Positions 50,152 to 58,775 of a stretch of 64,000 nucleotides of DNA are shown here, one piece after another. Made by a program: the position numbers and the translations under genes. The DNA is from VBDM01 sp964430565 (lineage in GTDB: Bacteria > Pseudomonadota > Gammaproteobacteria > Burkholderiales > SG8-39). Below the pieces are notes generated by a model that saw nothing but the letters and a program-made list of their open reading frames with translations, was not told the origin of the DNA and did not search any database. The DNA is taken from the NCBI GenBank assembly GCA_964430565.1, contig CAYSFD010000015.1:114734-178733 (forward strand), in the 5' to 3' direction. Every line of letters begins with the position of its first letter. Within the stretch, counting starts at the first letter, position 1.

Positions 50152-51585
50152 TCACGCCGGCCATTGACGGGCGCGGACATTTTGCAGCAGCCAGGGTTGG
50201 TCCGCGACCAGCTTCTCTTTGAATAACTCGCCGCGGCCCTGCAACGGAGTCCAGTCGGTGTATGCGCCGACCAGCGAGCCAAGGTAGGGGCGCGCAATTT
50301 CGAGCACTTCGCGGAAATCCAGGTCATCCGCCTCGCGCAATCCCTCGCGTGGATGGCGGATTGCCCAGATCGTTGCGCCGAGCGCGCCAGCGGCAACCTG
50401 CAGGCAGGTCGCGTTGGTGTACGGTACGTGGCGCCTGGCTTCGGCGATCGAAAGCTGCGAGCCAAACCAGTAGGCGTTTTTCGGATGTCCGGCGAGCAAC
50501 ACCCCGAGTTCGTCCATGCCGGTGACGATTTCGGCGCGGATGATGCGCCGTATGGGTTGCGGCATCCAGCCGCGGCCCTCGAGCTCGAGCGCGGACAGCA
50601 TTGCATCATCGCAGGGGTGATAGACGAACATCACGGTCGGTCGATAATCGATCTTCGATGCCGACCGGAGCGTCAGGTGATCCGCGATCGAGAAGATCTC
50701 GTCGTGCGTCATCAGCAGGCCCTGGAAACCGCCCGACGACGGCAGCCAGCTGCGCGCGAATGTCGCGCCGCCGGGCCGGTGCAGAAAGACCGATCCGCAA
50801 CGCGGACGATGCCAGTACGAACCCATTGGCTTGCCCGATTCTGCGGTGCCGAGCGACAGCTCCGATGGCTGCATCAACTCATCGATGAAACCGTCGATCG
50901 ACCAGGTGTTGACGAATTCATTGGGCCGCTTCGGCCGGTCGGTGGCCTGCGTGTCGCGCTCTGAAATCTGGATTAGCGTGACGCCGAGATCGCGCGCGAG
51001 CGTGGCCCAGCCGACGGGATCCGCGGGCACCTCGATGTTTCGAGCAAGGCCGCTCGCCAGGTCGAGCAGGGCCTGCTTGACGAAATGCGAAACAAGCCCG
51101 GGATTTGCGCCGTGATCCACGACCGCGGTTGGCGAGCCGGCTTTCAGCCTGCGCCCCAGCTTGAGCATGTCTTCGCGGGTCCGGTAATTGGTGCGCTCGC
51201 GCATCGTCAGCATCGGGTTGTCGAACACGCCGGGCCAGGGCTCGATGGATGTGTCCACATACAGCACGCCGTGTTCCGAGCAAAATTCGACGAGGTCGAG
51301 GCTCGACACGTCCACCGACAGGTTAAGCAACAGGTCACCGGATTTCAGGCGCCGCCGCAGCTCGCGCTGGTAAGTCGAGGGCTTCAGATGGCAGTGGACG
51401 AATCGCGCCTGATTCGCGGCGGCGAATGCGCGGCCTTGCTCACTCGCTTCCAGCACCGCAAGGCCGTCTTCCGGCAACGAAAGGTGGCGGCGCAGCAGTG
51501 GCAGCATGGCCTGGCCAATGCTGCCGCAGCCGACCATCAGGACGCGGCCGGAGAACTCGGCGGTTTCGATTCGGTTGGCCGACAC
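50152..51585 (-). CDS. hss: Homospermidine synthase
   Basis: This NAD-dependent enzyme makes sym-homospermidine from putrescine, a polyamine more typical of alphaproteobacteria. The 477-residue product has the Rossmann motif GRVLMVGCGSIGQAMLPLL, then VVDHGANPGLVSHFVKQAL, NTWSIDGFIDELMQPSELSLG, PSSGGFQGLLMTHDEIFSIAD and ATCLQVAAGALGATIWAI. All are characteristic of bacterial homospermidine synthase, whose usual length is about 475-480. It is divergent from the antiporter-like gene and upstream of the S9 peptidase on the same strand. Confidence 0.93.
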   Translation of the reverse strand: MSANRIETAEFSGRVLMVGCGSIGQAMLPLLRRHLSLPEDGLAVLEASEQGRAFAAANQARFVHCHLKPSTYQRELRRRLKSGDLLLNLSVDVSSLDLVEFCSEHGVLYVDTSIEPWPGVFDNPMLTMRERTNYRTREDMLKLGRRLKAGSPTAVVDHGANPGLVSHFVKQALLDLASGLARNIEVPADPVGWATLARDLGVTLIQISERDTQATDRPKRPNEFVNTWSIDGFIDELMQPSELSLGTAESGKPMGSYWHRPRCGSVFLHRPGGATFARSWLPSSGGFQGLLMTHDEIFSIADHLTLRSASKIDYRPTVMFVYHPCDDAMLSALELEGRGWMPQPIRRIIRAEIVTGMDELGVLLAGHPKNAYWFGSQLSIAEARRHVPYTNATCLQVAAGALGATIWAIRHPREGLREADDLDFREVLEIARPYLGSLVGAYTDWTPLQGRGELFKEKLVADQPWLLQNVRARQWPA

Positions 51586-51691
51586 AGCGGAACCCTAGCA
51601 AAGAGTTGCCATTCGCGCACGCCCGAAGGCGCACGTTAGGCCATTGATCGTCTGGCCATGCATAATTGGCGCTCGCCGCAAGCCATCCGGG

Positions 51692-52891
51692 ATGAGCACC
51701 GCAATGCCGTTCGAATTCTTCATCTTCGGACTCACACTGGCGGGCGTTGCCATCCTGCATCGGCACGCATTGCCGATCGCGGCCGCCGGGCTCGGGGCCG
51801 TCATCGCATTCGAATGGTTGTTCACGCAGTTTCCGGCGGGACCGGGTGCATCCGGGCTGGCGCTGCACTTCGCGCATGAGTGGGTGCTGCTGGTCAATCT
51901 GCTGTTGTTGCTGGTCGGATTCGCAATGATTGCGGCGCACTTCGAACGGAGCGGGCTGCCGGCGGCACTGCCGCGTTACCTGCCCGACAACTGGACCGGC
52001 GCGTTCGCGCTGCTGGTCATCGTATTCGTAATCTCTGGATTCATCGACAATATCGCCGCTGCGCTGATCGGTGGTGCGATGGCGCACACGCTGTTCCGCG
52101 GTAGGGTTCGCGTGGGCTATCTGGCCGCGATCGTCGCCGCAGCGAATGCCGGCGGCGCCGGCAGTGTGATCGGCGATACGACGACGACGATGATGTGGAT
52201 CAAGGGCGTGTCGCCGATCGAAGTCGTACACGCCTACGTCGCTTCCGCGACCGCGCTGTTCGTGTTCGGACTGTCGGCCGCGCGCCAGCAGCAGCGTTTT
52301 GCGCCGATCGTTAAGGACACGCCTGGGTCGCTCGAGGTCGACTGGCTACGGGTGCTCATCGTCGGGTTCGTGCTCGGGAGCGCTGTCGCTGTGAATGTCT
52401 TCATCAATGTCAGGCACCCGGAAATGGCGGACCACTTTCCGTTCATCGGTGTCGCCGTCGCAATCTCGTTGTTGCTGACCATCGGCATCCGCCGGCCGGA
52501 CTGGAGCGCGATGCCCGGTGCGTTCAAGGGCTCGATCTTCCTGCTCTGCCTGGTTGGATCTGCATCGCTGATGCCGGTCGAAGCCCTGCCCGCGGCGTCA
52601 TGGCAGATCGCGCTGGCGCTTGGATTCCTGTCAGCAGGCTTCGACAACATCCCGCTGACCGCGTTGGCCCTCAAGCAGGGCGGCTATGACTGGGGCGTGC
52701 TGGCCTATGCCGTCGGGTTTGGCGGCTCGATGCTGTGGTTCGGTTCGTCCGCCGGCGTTGCGATCTGCAGCATGTTCCCCGAGGCGCGTTCCACCGGCCG
52801 GTGGCTGCGCGAGGGCTGGCTCATCGCCGTCGCCTATGTGGTTGGATTTGCGGCACTGCTTTTCACGCTCGGCTGGCAGCCGGGCGGGTGA
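51692..52891 (+). CDS. NhaD/ArsB-superfamily ion transporter
   Basis: A 399-residue polytopic inner-membrane protein with about 10-12 hydrophobic segments. Two inverted-repeat signature regions are present: FVISGFIDNIAAALIGGAMAHTLF followed by NAGGAGSVIGDTTTTMMW, and ALGFLSAGFDNIPLTALALK followed by GGSMLWFGSSAGVAICSMFPEA. The DN-containing helices are typical of NhaD Na+/H+ antiporters and citrate transporter-like (IT superfamily) proteins. ATG 51692 is used; ATG 51704 is equally possible. Its last 29 nt overlap the convergent kinase-like gene. A CATAAT lies upstream at 51660-51665 without a good -35. Confidence 0.85.
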   Translation: MSTAMPFEFFIFGLTLAGVAILHRHALPIAAAGLGAVIAFEWLFTQFPAGPGASGLALHFAHEWVLLVNLLLLLVGFAMIAAHFERSGLPAALPRYLPDNWTGAFALLVIVFVISGFIDNIAAALIGGAMAHTLFRGRVRVGYLAAIVAAANAGGAGSVIGDTTTTMMWIKGVSPIEVVHAYVASATALFVFGLSAARQQQRFAPIVKDTPGSLEVDWLRVLIVGFVLGSAVAVNVFINVRHPEMADHFPFIGVAVAISLLLTIGIRRPDWSAMPGAFKGSIFLLCLVGSASLMPVEALPAASWQIALALGFLSAGFDNIPLTALALKQGGYDWGVLAYAVGFGGSMLWFGSSAGVAICSMFPEARSTGRWLREGWLIAVAYVVGFAALLFTLGWQPGG

Positions 52892-53612
52892 TGCGGTCCC
52901 AGGCCGCGCGCGCATCCGTCTCGATGCGATGCAGGTGCCGCCACGGGCGCTCAAGGCGGTGGCCGTGCAGCTTCCGCATCAGTAGTTCAATTTGGTCCGC
53001 GCCGAGTCCATAACCCGCGATCCATGTGGCGCAACCATCCAGCAACCGTCGCCGTTCGATCGCGCGCAACATGTCGAGCAGGTCGAAAACCGCTGGACGC
53101 GTGCCGACGATGCTGCCGGTGAAACGGCAGCCGTGCGCCATGTCGATCAGGTAACAGGCCGGCGGAGCACCCGGCGGCATCAAGGCCAGGACGTTGGTCG
53201 GATAGAATGCACCATGCGAAATGCCGCATTCGTGCATGCGTCGCGCCAGCCGGAAGAGCGCCGCCAGATCCGGCCTGGTCGCGGTTCCGCTCAACAATTC
53301 TGCAAGCGGCACGGCTCCTTCGATTTCGCGCGTCGCCAGCAGTTCATGCCGTCCGTTTGCGCGGTTGCGGCCGTGTGACCACCAGAGCGGTTCCGCACAC
53401 GGCACAGCGTGCCGGTGCAGGTGGGTCAGCAATTCGAATTCCCGCTCGACGCGGTACGGGACCAGCCAGCGGCGCGCTGGATCGTAAAACGACTTTCGTC
53501 GGTACATTTTCACGACCGCGCGGCCGCCGCTGGCGAGCGGTTCGGACCAGATCAGTGTTTTCGGCTCGGCCTTGATCAACCTGTGATCGGCCGAGTCCCC
53601 CGCGGGGATCAT
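52863..53612 (-). CDS. Lipopolysaccharide kinase (Kdo/WaaP)-like protein, possibly inactive
   Basis: A 249-residue protein with a protein-kinase-like fold of the Kdo/WaaP family. The Lys region VVKMYRRKSFYDPARRWLVPYRVEREFELLTHLH, the catalytic-loop-like MHECGISHGAFYPTNVLAL, and LIDMAHGCRF (DFG-like Asp) are visible. The usual catalytic Asp of the H-x-D loop is Ala here (HGA), so activity is doubtful. ATG 53612 overlaps the methyltransferase stop (ATGA), a coupled pair. It probably acts in lipopolysaccharide core or envelope glycolipid modification. Confidence 0.75.
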   Translation of the reverse strand: MIPAGDSADHRLIKAEPKTLIWSEPLASGGRAVVKMYRRKSFYDPARRWLVPYRVEREFELLTHLHRHAVPCAEPLWWSHGRNRANGRHELLATREIEGAVPLAELLSGTATRPDLAALFRLARRMHECGISHGAFYPTNVLALMPPGAPPACYLIDMAHGCRFTGSIVGTRPAVFDLLDMLRAIERRRLLDGCATWIAGYGLGADQIELLMRKLHGHRLERPWRHLHRIETDARAAWDRITRPAASRA

Positions 53613-54490
53613 GCGCGGGCGCCATCCTTCAGGATCAGCGCGTACCGATGACCGGAACCGATGCGTGACAGCGGCGGCGCGTCGACCAGCCGCGCGCCGA
53701 GTTCCCGGCAAAGTTCCGCGACCCGCGCGGTCTTCATCGTCATCTTCGGTTCCTTGCGATTGAACGGGCGACGCAAGCGCCGCATCACGTTTTTCAGGGA
53801 ATAGTGGTCGAAGTAGGTCATGATCACGAAGCGTCGTGACACGCGCAGCAGTTCCTGCAACAGGCGCTCACGCTCTGCAGCCGTCGGCAGGTGATGCGAA
53901 AGCCGCACGCAGATCGTGCCGTCCACGGCGTTGTCACCCAATGGAATGTGGAAAGCGGAAGCCGTCAACCAGTTCCGTGGTGTCGCAACCTTCGATTCGG
54001 CGCGATTGTAAAGAATCTGTCCGAGTCCAATATCGGCTTCGATGACTCGATCGGCCGAATCAGCGAACGCAGCTGTCAGCCGGCCGCCGCCGCAGGGGAG
54101 ATCGAGCACGACTCCGCAGCGGCCAAGCGCTCGCATGTGACGGCCGAGCAGCTGGTATTCGCGCCGCGTGCTGCTGCGTTTCAAGGTCTGCCGCTGGTAT
54201 TCGAGGTTATAGGTAGCGGCGCGTTCGACCTGCTGGTATTCGGCCTGGTAATCGGCACTCTGCTCGGTCTGCTGGGGTTGGCCCCAGGTTTCGGAAGTCC
54301 CCCGGATCGCGAGCAAAGGCACGCCGTCACGCAAGGCATAGCGGCCGGCGCAGCCGACGCAGCGAATGGAATCGGCTTCGATGACCAGTGCCGCGCGGCA
54401 GGCGGGGCATGCGAGCAGGTCCGCGATGGCTGCGAGGTTCGTGTGGACCTGACCGGCGCCAGTGGCCGGCGGCGCATTCGTTGAAGTCAT
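53609..54490 (-). CDS. SAM-dependent class I methyltransferase with N-terminal Trm112-like zinc segment
   Basis: A 293-residue protein. Residues around 28-60 hold ACPACRAAL...RCVGCAGRYALRDGVPLL, a Trm112/zinc-ribbon-like element with four cysteines. The methyltransferase core follows: VVLDLPCGGGRLTAAFA (motif I), VIEADIG and DGTICVRLSHHLPTAAERERLLQELLRVSRRFVIMTYFDHYS. The target is unknown; the partner kinase-like gene suggests an envelope glycolipid or a related small molecule. It starts at 54490, with 102 nt to the ParA-like gene upstream. Confidence 0.85.
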   Translation of the reverse strand: MTSTNAPPATGAGQVHTNLAAIADLLACPACRAALVIEADSIRCVGCAGRYALRDGVPLLAIRGTSETWGQPQQTEQSADYQAEYQQVERAATYNLEYQRQTLKRSSTRREYQLLGRHMRALGRCGVVLDLPCGGGRLTAAFADSADRVIEADIGLGQILYNRAESKVATPRNWLTASAFHIPLGDNAVDGTICVRLSHHLPTAAERERLLQELLRVSRRFVIMTYFDHYSLKNVMRRLRRPFNRKEPKMTMKTARVAELCRELGARLVDAPPLSRIGSGHRYALILKDGARA

Positions 54491-54592
54491 TTTCTGCGTC
54501 CAGCTGCCCGGTTGATTCGCAGTTTGCTGGACGCCACCGGGACAATCAATTGGCCGGCAGGATCAGGCTTCGAACATTCGGTCACTCAAAAC

Positions 54593-55279
54593 TTAGTCGG
54601 CGCCAACCGCTACTGCGGGCTGCTCGAACTGCCGGCGTGACTCGAGCCAGTCCCACAGCGCGTCCCACTGGTGCAGTTCCGGATGCACGCGTGCCGGATT
54701 CATGTCATGCAGGCCGAGGCCTTGCTCGCCGGCAAAGACGTAACTCTGAGAGTCACGGAGCGTCGTGATGACCGGAATCTGCATCTGATCGAGGAAGCGC
54801 ATCAGCGTGCGGAAAATGATCGTGTTCGGCTTGACCCGGTTGGCGATGACGCCGAGGCGATTCTCGCGCCGCTTGATCTTGCCGGAGATCAGCAAGTGAC
54901 CGATGCAGCGCGAGCAGGCATGGATGTCGGCATCCGACGGCATCACCGGCACCAGCACGGCATCGGCATCGCGCACGTGTTCATTGAAATGCGGCGGCTG
55001 CATTGCGGCCGGCGTGTCGACGATTACGCGGTCGGTGCCGTGCGGCACGCGCAACTGGAAACTGCGGGTCACGCCGATCGTGCGCGCATAGGCGGCGATG
55101 CCGTGGATGGCAGGGCGTCCTGGCGGGCGTTTTTCGAGCCAACGCGAACTGGTGCCCTGCGGATCGAAGTCCATCAGTGCGGGTTTGTAGCCACGGGCCG
55201 CGTACATCGCGGCAATCCCCGTCGCGATCGTGGACTTGCCGGAGCCGCCCTTTGGATTGAGCAGAACAATACGAAGCAT
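54593..55279 (-). CDS. ParA/MinD-family ATPase (orphan)
   Basis: A 228-residue P-loop ATPase with deviant Walker A LNPKGGSGKSTIATGIA, switch region LMDFDPQGTSSRWL, and Walker B-like RVIVDTPAAM. VLVPVMPSDADIHACSRCI and LGVIANRVKPNTIIFRTL complete the fold. No ParB or parS is nearby, so a role in positioning a protein complex (as VirC1- or ParC-like orphans do) is more likely than chromosome segregation. It is divergent from the NDH-2 gene. Confidence 0.9.
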   Translation of the reverse strand: MLRIVLLNPKGGSGKSTIATGIAAMYAARGYKPALMDFDPQGTSSRWLEKRPPGRPAIHGIAAYARTIGVTRSFQLRVPHGTDRVIVDTPAAMQPPHFNEHVRDADAVLVPVMPSDADIHACSRCIGHLLISGKIKRRENRLGVIANRVKPNTIIFRTLMRFLDQMQIPVITTLRDSQSYVFAGEQGLGLHDMNPARVHPELHQWDALWDWLESRRQFEQPAVAVGAD

Positions 55280-55341
55280 GGCACTCTCGTAGCCGACTCA
55301 AGAGACTACGCCCCGACCTTGTCTTGGGCAAGGAGCCGGGA

Positions 55342-55370
55342 GGGCGCCGCTGCTTCAGCAGGCGACGCCC
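55342..55370. other. GC-rich stem-loop in the ParA-NDH-2 divergent region
   Basis: The sequence from 55342 to 55370 folds as an imperfect hairpin GGGCGCCGCTGC-TTCA-GCAGGCGACGCCC followed by acttttgg. It could be a weak terminator/attenuator ahead of ndh or an operator. GATAAT (55378-55383) just downstream may be a -10 element for ndh, with no good -35. Confidence 0.3.
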
Positions 55371-55406
55371 ACTTTTGGATAATTGCCTTAATTACCAAGG
55401 TCTTAC

Positions 55407-56654
55407 GTGAAGCGTCCGCGCGTGGTCATTGTCGGCGCCGGGTTTGGAGGGCTGGCAGCCGTTCGTGGACTCGCGCGCGCCGATGCCGACATCACGCTGA
55501 TCGACCGACAGAACCATCACCTGTTCCAGCCCTTGCTGTACCAGGTCGCAACCGCCGGCCTGTCGCCGGCGGAGATCGCCTGGCCGGTGCGCCACCTGGT
55601 GCGAACACAGCGCAACACGCGCGTGCTGATGGGCGAGGTCACCGGCGTCGATCCGGTGCGCAAAGTGGTCGTGCTGGGCGACCGCCCGATCGCATATGAC
55701 TGGTTGGTGCTCGCGACCGGCGCGAGCCACGGGTACTTCGGCCACGATGAATGGGCCGCGCATGCGCCGGGACTGAAGGACCTCGATGATGCGACCGAAA
55801 TCCGCCGCCGACTGCTGATGACTTTCGAACGCGCAGAGATGACGTCGAACCCGGAGCTCTGCCGGAAACTGCTCACGATCGCAATCGTCGGCGGCGGGCC
55901 GACGGGCGTCGAACTGGCGGGCGCGATCGCGGAGCTCGCGCGCCGCGCGCTGGCCGCCGATTTCCGCGAGATCGATCCGAAGCAGACGCGCGTGCTGCTG
56001 CTCGAGGCGGGTCCGCGGCTGCTGCCGAACTTCCCGGAGAAACTCTCGCGGTACACCGCGGCGGTGCTTGGAAAACTCGGCGTCGAGGTGCGCCTCGGCG
56101 CGGCGGTCACGCGCTGCGATCCGGAAGGGGTCGTGCTCGGCAGCGAGCGGATTCCGGCGGCAACCATTCTCTGGGCGGCCGGCGTCACGGCGTCGCACGC
56201 GGCCACCTGGCTCGGTATCAGCGGCGACCGCGCCGGTCGTGTGCCGGTCGGCCCGTCCCTTACGCCGCCCGGCCACGACAACATATATGTCATCGGCGAC
56301 ACGGCACTGGTGCGCGGCGCCGACGGTGCACCGTTGCCGGGCATTGCACCAGTCGCCAAACAGCAGGGCGCCCACGTCGCGCATGCGATCGTCGCGCGCA
56401 TCGCGGGAAGACAGTGCAAGCCGTTCGTCTATCGCGACCGCGGATTGCTGGCGACCATCGGCCGCAAGTCGGCCGTCATCGCTTACCGGAACCTGCGACT
56501 GCGCGGGTGGCCGGCCTGGTGGCTATGGGGTGCGGCCCACATCTTTTTTCTGGTCAGCATGCGCAACCGTGTCATCGTCGTCACCCAATGGCTGTGGTCC
56601 TATCTCGTGTTCGAGCGAGGCGCGCGTCTGATCACCGGACTCCAACGTCTATGA
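55407..56654 (+). CDS. ndh: Type II NADH dehydrogenase (NDH-2)
   Basis: This peripheral membrane flavoprotein oxidises NADH and reduces quinone without proton pumping. The 415-residue protein has an FAD dinucleotide fold VVIVGAGFGGLAAVRGLA, the quinone-site segment NHHLFQPLLYQVATAGLSP, an NADH fold IAIVGGGPTGVELAGAIAEL, and IYVIGDTALVRG. The amphipathic C-terminus WWLWGAAHIFFLVSMRNRVIVVTQWLWSYLVFERGARLI anchors it to the membrane. GTG 55407 has AAGG 6 nt upstream. It is followed by a small unresolved region (56655-56894). Confidence 0.94.
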   Translation: MKRPRVVIVGAGFGGLAAVRGLARADADITLIDRQNHHLFQPLLYQVATAGLSPAEIAWPVRHLVRTQRNTRVLMGEVTGVDPVRKVVVLGDRPIAYDWLVLATGASHGYFGHDEWAAHAPGLKDLDDATEIRRRLLMTFERAEMTSNPELCRKLLTIAIVGGGPTGVELAGAIAELARRALAADFREIDPKQTRVLLLEAGPRLLPNFPEKLSRYTAAVLGKLGVEVRLGAAVTRCDPEGVVLGSERIPAATILWAAGVTASHAATWLGISGDRAGRVPVGPSLTPPGHDNIYVIGDTALVRGADGAPLPGIAPVAKQQGAHVAHAIVARIAGRQCKPFVYRDRGLLATIGRKSAVIAYRNLRLRGWPAWWLWGAAHIFFLVSMRNRVIVVTQWLWSYLVFERGARLITGLQRL

Positions 56655-56676
56655 CTTTAGGTGCTCGACTGGCACG

Positions 56677-56832
56677 TCATTGCTCGCCAGGCATGGGGTC
56701 GATCGCCAGGTCAGCCTGCAGTGCCTTGATCTCAACGAGGGCATTGCCATTTAAGGACGTCGCGCTCGTGATGCTGGTCTTGACGCTGCAGTTCAACCGA
56801 CCGCTGCGCAGGAATCGCCTGGTTGCCGACAT
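56677..56832 (-). CDS. Possible 51-residue small protein
   Basis: A minus-strand open frame from ATG 56832 to TGA 56677 encodes MSATRRFLRSGRLNC...VEIKALQADLAIDPMPGEQ. About 78 percent of its codons end in G or C, like true genes here, and the composition is protein-like. No Shine-Dalgarno is visible. A competing plus-strand frame 56651-56860 (69 residues, ending RLVADIYRGMRPQG) overlaps the ndh stop as ATGA. I cannot tell which, if either, is real; the 240-nt gap 56655-56894 holds nothing else I recognise. Confidence 0.3.
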   Translation of the reverse strand: MSATRRFLRSGRLNCSVKTSITSATSLNGNALVEIKALQADLAIDPMPGEQ

Positions 56833-56894
56833 CTATCGCGGTATGCGCCCCCAAGGATAACCAGGGCAGATCCCAAGCCGAACTAAAGGCAACC

Positions 56895-58775
56895 TCATTC
56901 GAGCAATCCGACCAACGACTCGTCCTTCGACAGCCGGGCGATGTCCTGCGCCGTGAGGCCGTCCTTGTTGCGCACCCGGGTGCCTGCACCGGCGGCGACG
57001 AGGCTCCTGGCACAGGCGGCGCAGCGGGCTTTCACACCGAGCATCAGGGCCGTCTCGCCCTGGCTGTTGACGCCATCGACCGGTGCTCGGGCCGCAATCA
57101 ACAGAGGGATCAGCGCCGCCTGACCGGTGGCAGCTGCAATGTGAAGTGCGCTGTTGCCGTTCCTGGTACTGACACGCGCATCGGCGCCTGCCTTCAGCAT
57201 GGCCTCCACGGCTTTTCGATGCCCGTGGCTGATCGCTGCGGCGAGCGCGGTGGTGCCCTCATCATCCGCCGCATTCAGCGCGGAGCGTGGCGCCAGAGCG
57301 GCTACTGCGCGTGCGCCGTCCCGGCTCGCGGCGAACCAGAGCGCGGTGCGCTGGTGTTTATCGGTGCCATCCGGACGCGCGCCGGCAGCAAGCAGAATCC
57401 GAATCGATGCCGCATCGTCGGCCGACGCGGCGGTCATCAGGGCCGTGATTCCCGCATCGTCCGCCGCGTTGGGGTCAGCACCCGCATCCACCAGATTCTG
57501 CAATGCTTCGGCGCCGATCGATTCGGTGGCGATGAGCAGAAGCGGCTTGCCATTCGCCTGTCGTGCACGCGGGTCGGCGCCGCCCTGCAACAGGCGGTGT
57601 GCGATCGCGGTCTTGCCGGAGCGAATGGCATGACCGAGCGCGGTCCAGCCCGCGCGGTCCCGGATATCGACCGCAGCGCCTGCCGCAAGCAGCGCATCGA
57701 CAGCGGACGCCCGGCCAGCGCGTGCCGCAATGGCGAGTGCCGTCATGCCATTGGGATCCGTTGCATTCAAGGCATCGCCAGCTTTCAGGCGCTGGCTCAG
57801 CAGGGCGGTGTCGTCGCTCTCCGCCGCGATCATCAACGCCGTCCAATCCGCGTGCAACACGCTGCTTCTCACCGGACCGACTGATGCCTGCCTGGTGTCG
57901 ACGCCGAGCCGCAGCGCCAGATCCCGGTGGCCACTGCTTGCGGCGTGATCACCCGCGCGCAGGCCGCCGCGATCCGTCAATCCAGGATCGGCACCGGCAG
58001 CAACCAAGCGATCGCACAGTGCACGTGCACCGGCACGCGCGGCAATCATCAGGGGCGTGGTTCCCGAAGAGTCGGCTGCGTTCACCGGCGCGCCCCGATC
58101 GAGCAACAACGAAAGCAATTCCAGATTGCCGTTGCGGGCGGCAAGCAGCAGCGGTGTCTCGCCACTCAGGTCGGATCGGGCGAGGGCAGCACCGCGAATT
58201 GCGAGTTCACGTGCGGCGGCAAGGTGTCCTGCCTCGATCGCGAGCATGATCGGCGTGCGGCCGTATTCATCGGCAACATCGATGGACTGGCTCGCGAGCA
58301 GACGCTGGATCAGCGCGAGGTCACCGGCACGCGCGGCTCGCAGCAGATGTTCAGCCGCAGGAATTGCAGCACTGTCTGCCTGGCCGGTCGAAACCGCCGG
58401 TGGCGCATAGCCTGCACCGCGGGCGGTTGCCCGCCAGTCATCCGCCGTGCGGGTCGAAAACCTGCATTCTCCCGACTCGAGCATCGCGGCGAGACTGCCT
58501 GCCGCGCGCGCATGGCCCGCAACCGCCGACGATTCGAGCAGCCGGCAGGCCTGTTCAAGGTCACGGGCGGCGCCACGGCCGTAGCGCAACAGTTGCGACA
58601 GTGAAAACGAGGCTTCTGAATCGCCGGCCTCGGCGAGCGGGCGCAGCAACCCGACTGCGCGCTCATACTCGTGGCGGCGCACCGCATCACGCGCCGACTC
58701 CAGGTCGGTGCCATGCGCCGGGCTGGCAATCATGAGCGGCATCAATGCCAGGAGCAGAGCGGCGCGATTTGTCAC
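56895..58775 (-). CDS. Exported Sel1 and ankyrin-repeat protein
   Basis: A 626-residue protein with signal peptide (MTNRAALLLALMPLMIASPAHG). Sel1-like helical repeats lie at about residues 30-105 (AEAGDSEASFSLSQLLRYGRGAARDLEQACRLLE). About a dozen ankyrin repeats follow, such as YGRTPIMLAIEAGHLAAARELAIRGAAL, SGTTPLMIAARAGARALCDRLVAAGADP and GNSALHIAAATGQAALIPLLIAARAPVDG. It is a protein-interaction scaffold in the periplasm. A GTG start overlaps the stop of the ferredoxin-flavoprotein gene (GTGA), so it likely partners that enzyme or its electron acceptors (inference). Confidence 0.88.
   Translation of the reverse strand: MTNRAALLLALMPLMIASPAHGTDLESARDAVRRHEYERAVGLLRPLAEAGDSEASFSLSQLLRYGRGAARDLEQACRLLESSAVAGHARAAGSLAAMLESGECRFSTRTADDWRATARGAGYAPPAVSTGQADSAAIPAAEHLLRAARAGDLALIQRLLASQSIDVADEYGRTPIMLAIEAGHLAAARELAIRGAALARSDLSGETPLLLAARNGNLELLSLLLDRGAPVNAADSSGTTPLMIAARAGARALCDRLVAAGADPGLTDRGGLRAGDHAASSGHRDLALRLGVDTRQASVGPVRSSVLHADWTALMIAAESDDTALLSQRLKAGDALNATDPNGMTALAIAARAGRASAVDALLAAGAAVDIRDRAGWTALGHAIRSGKTAIAHRLLQGGADPRARQANGKPLLLIATESIGAEALQNLVDAGADPNAADDAGITALMTAASADDAASIRILLAAGARPDGTDKHQRTALWFAASRDGARAVAALAPRSALNAADDEGTTALAAAISHGHRKAVEAMLKAGADARVSTRNGNSALHIAAATGQAALIPLLIAARAPVDGVNSQGETALMLGVKARCAACARSLVAAGAGTRVRNKDGLTAQDIARLSKDESLVGLLE

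Noticed and set aside
54593..55279. Chromosome or plasmid partition locus
   Set aside because: No ParB gene or parS-like repeats accompany the ParA-type ATPase, and the surroundings are ordinary chromosomal genes.
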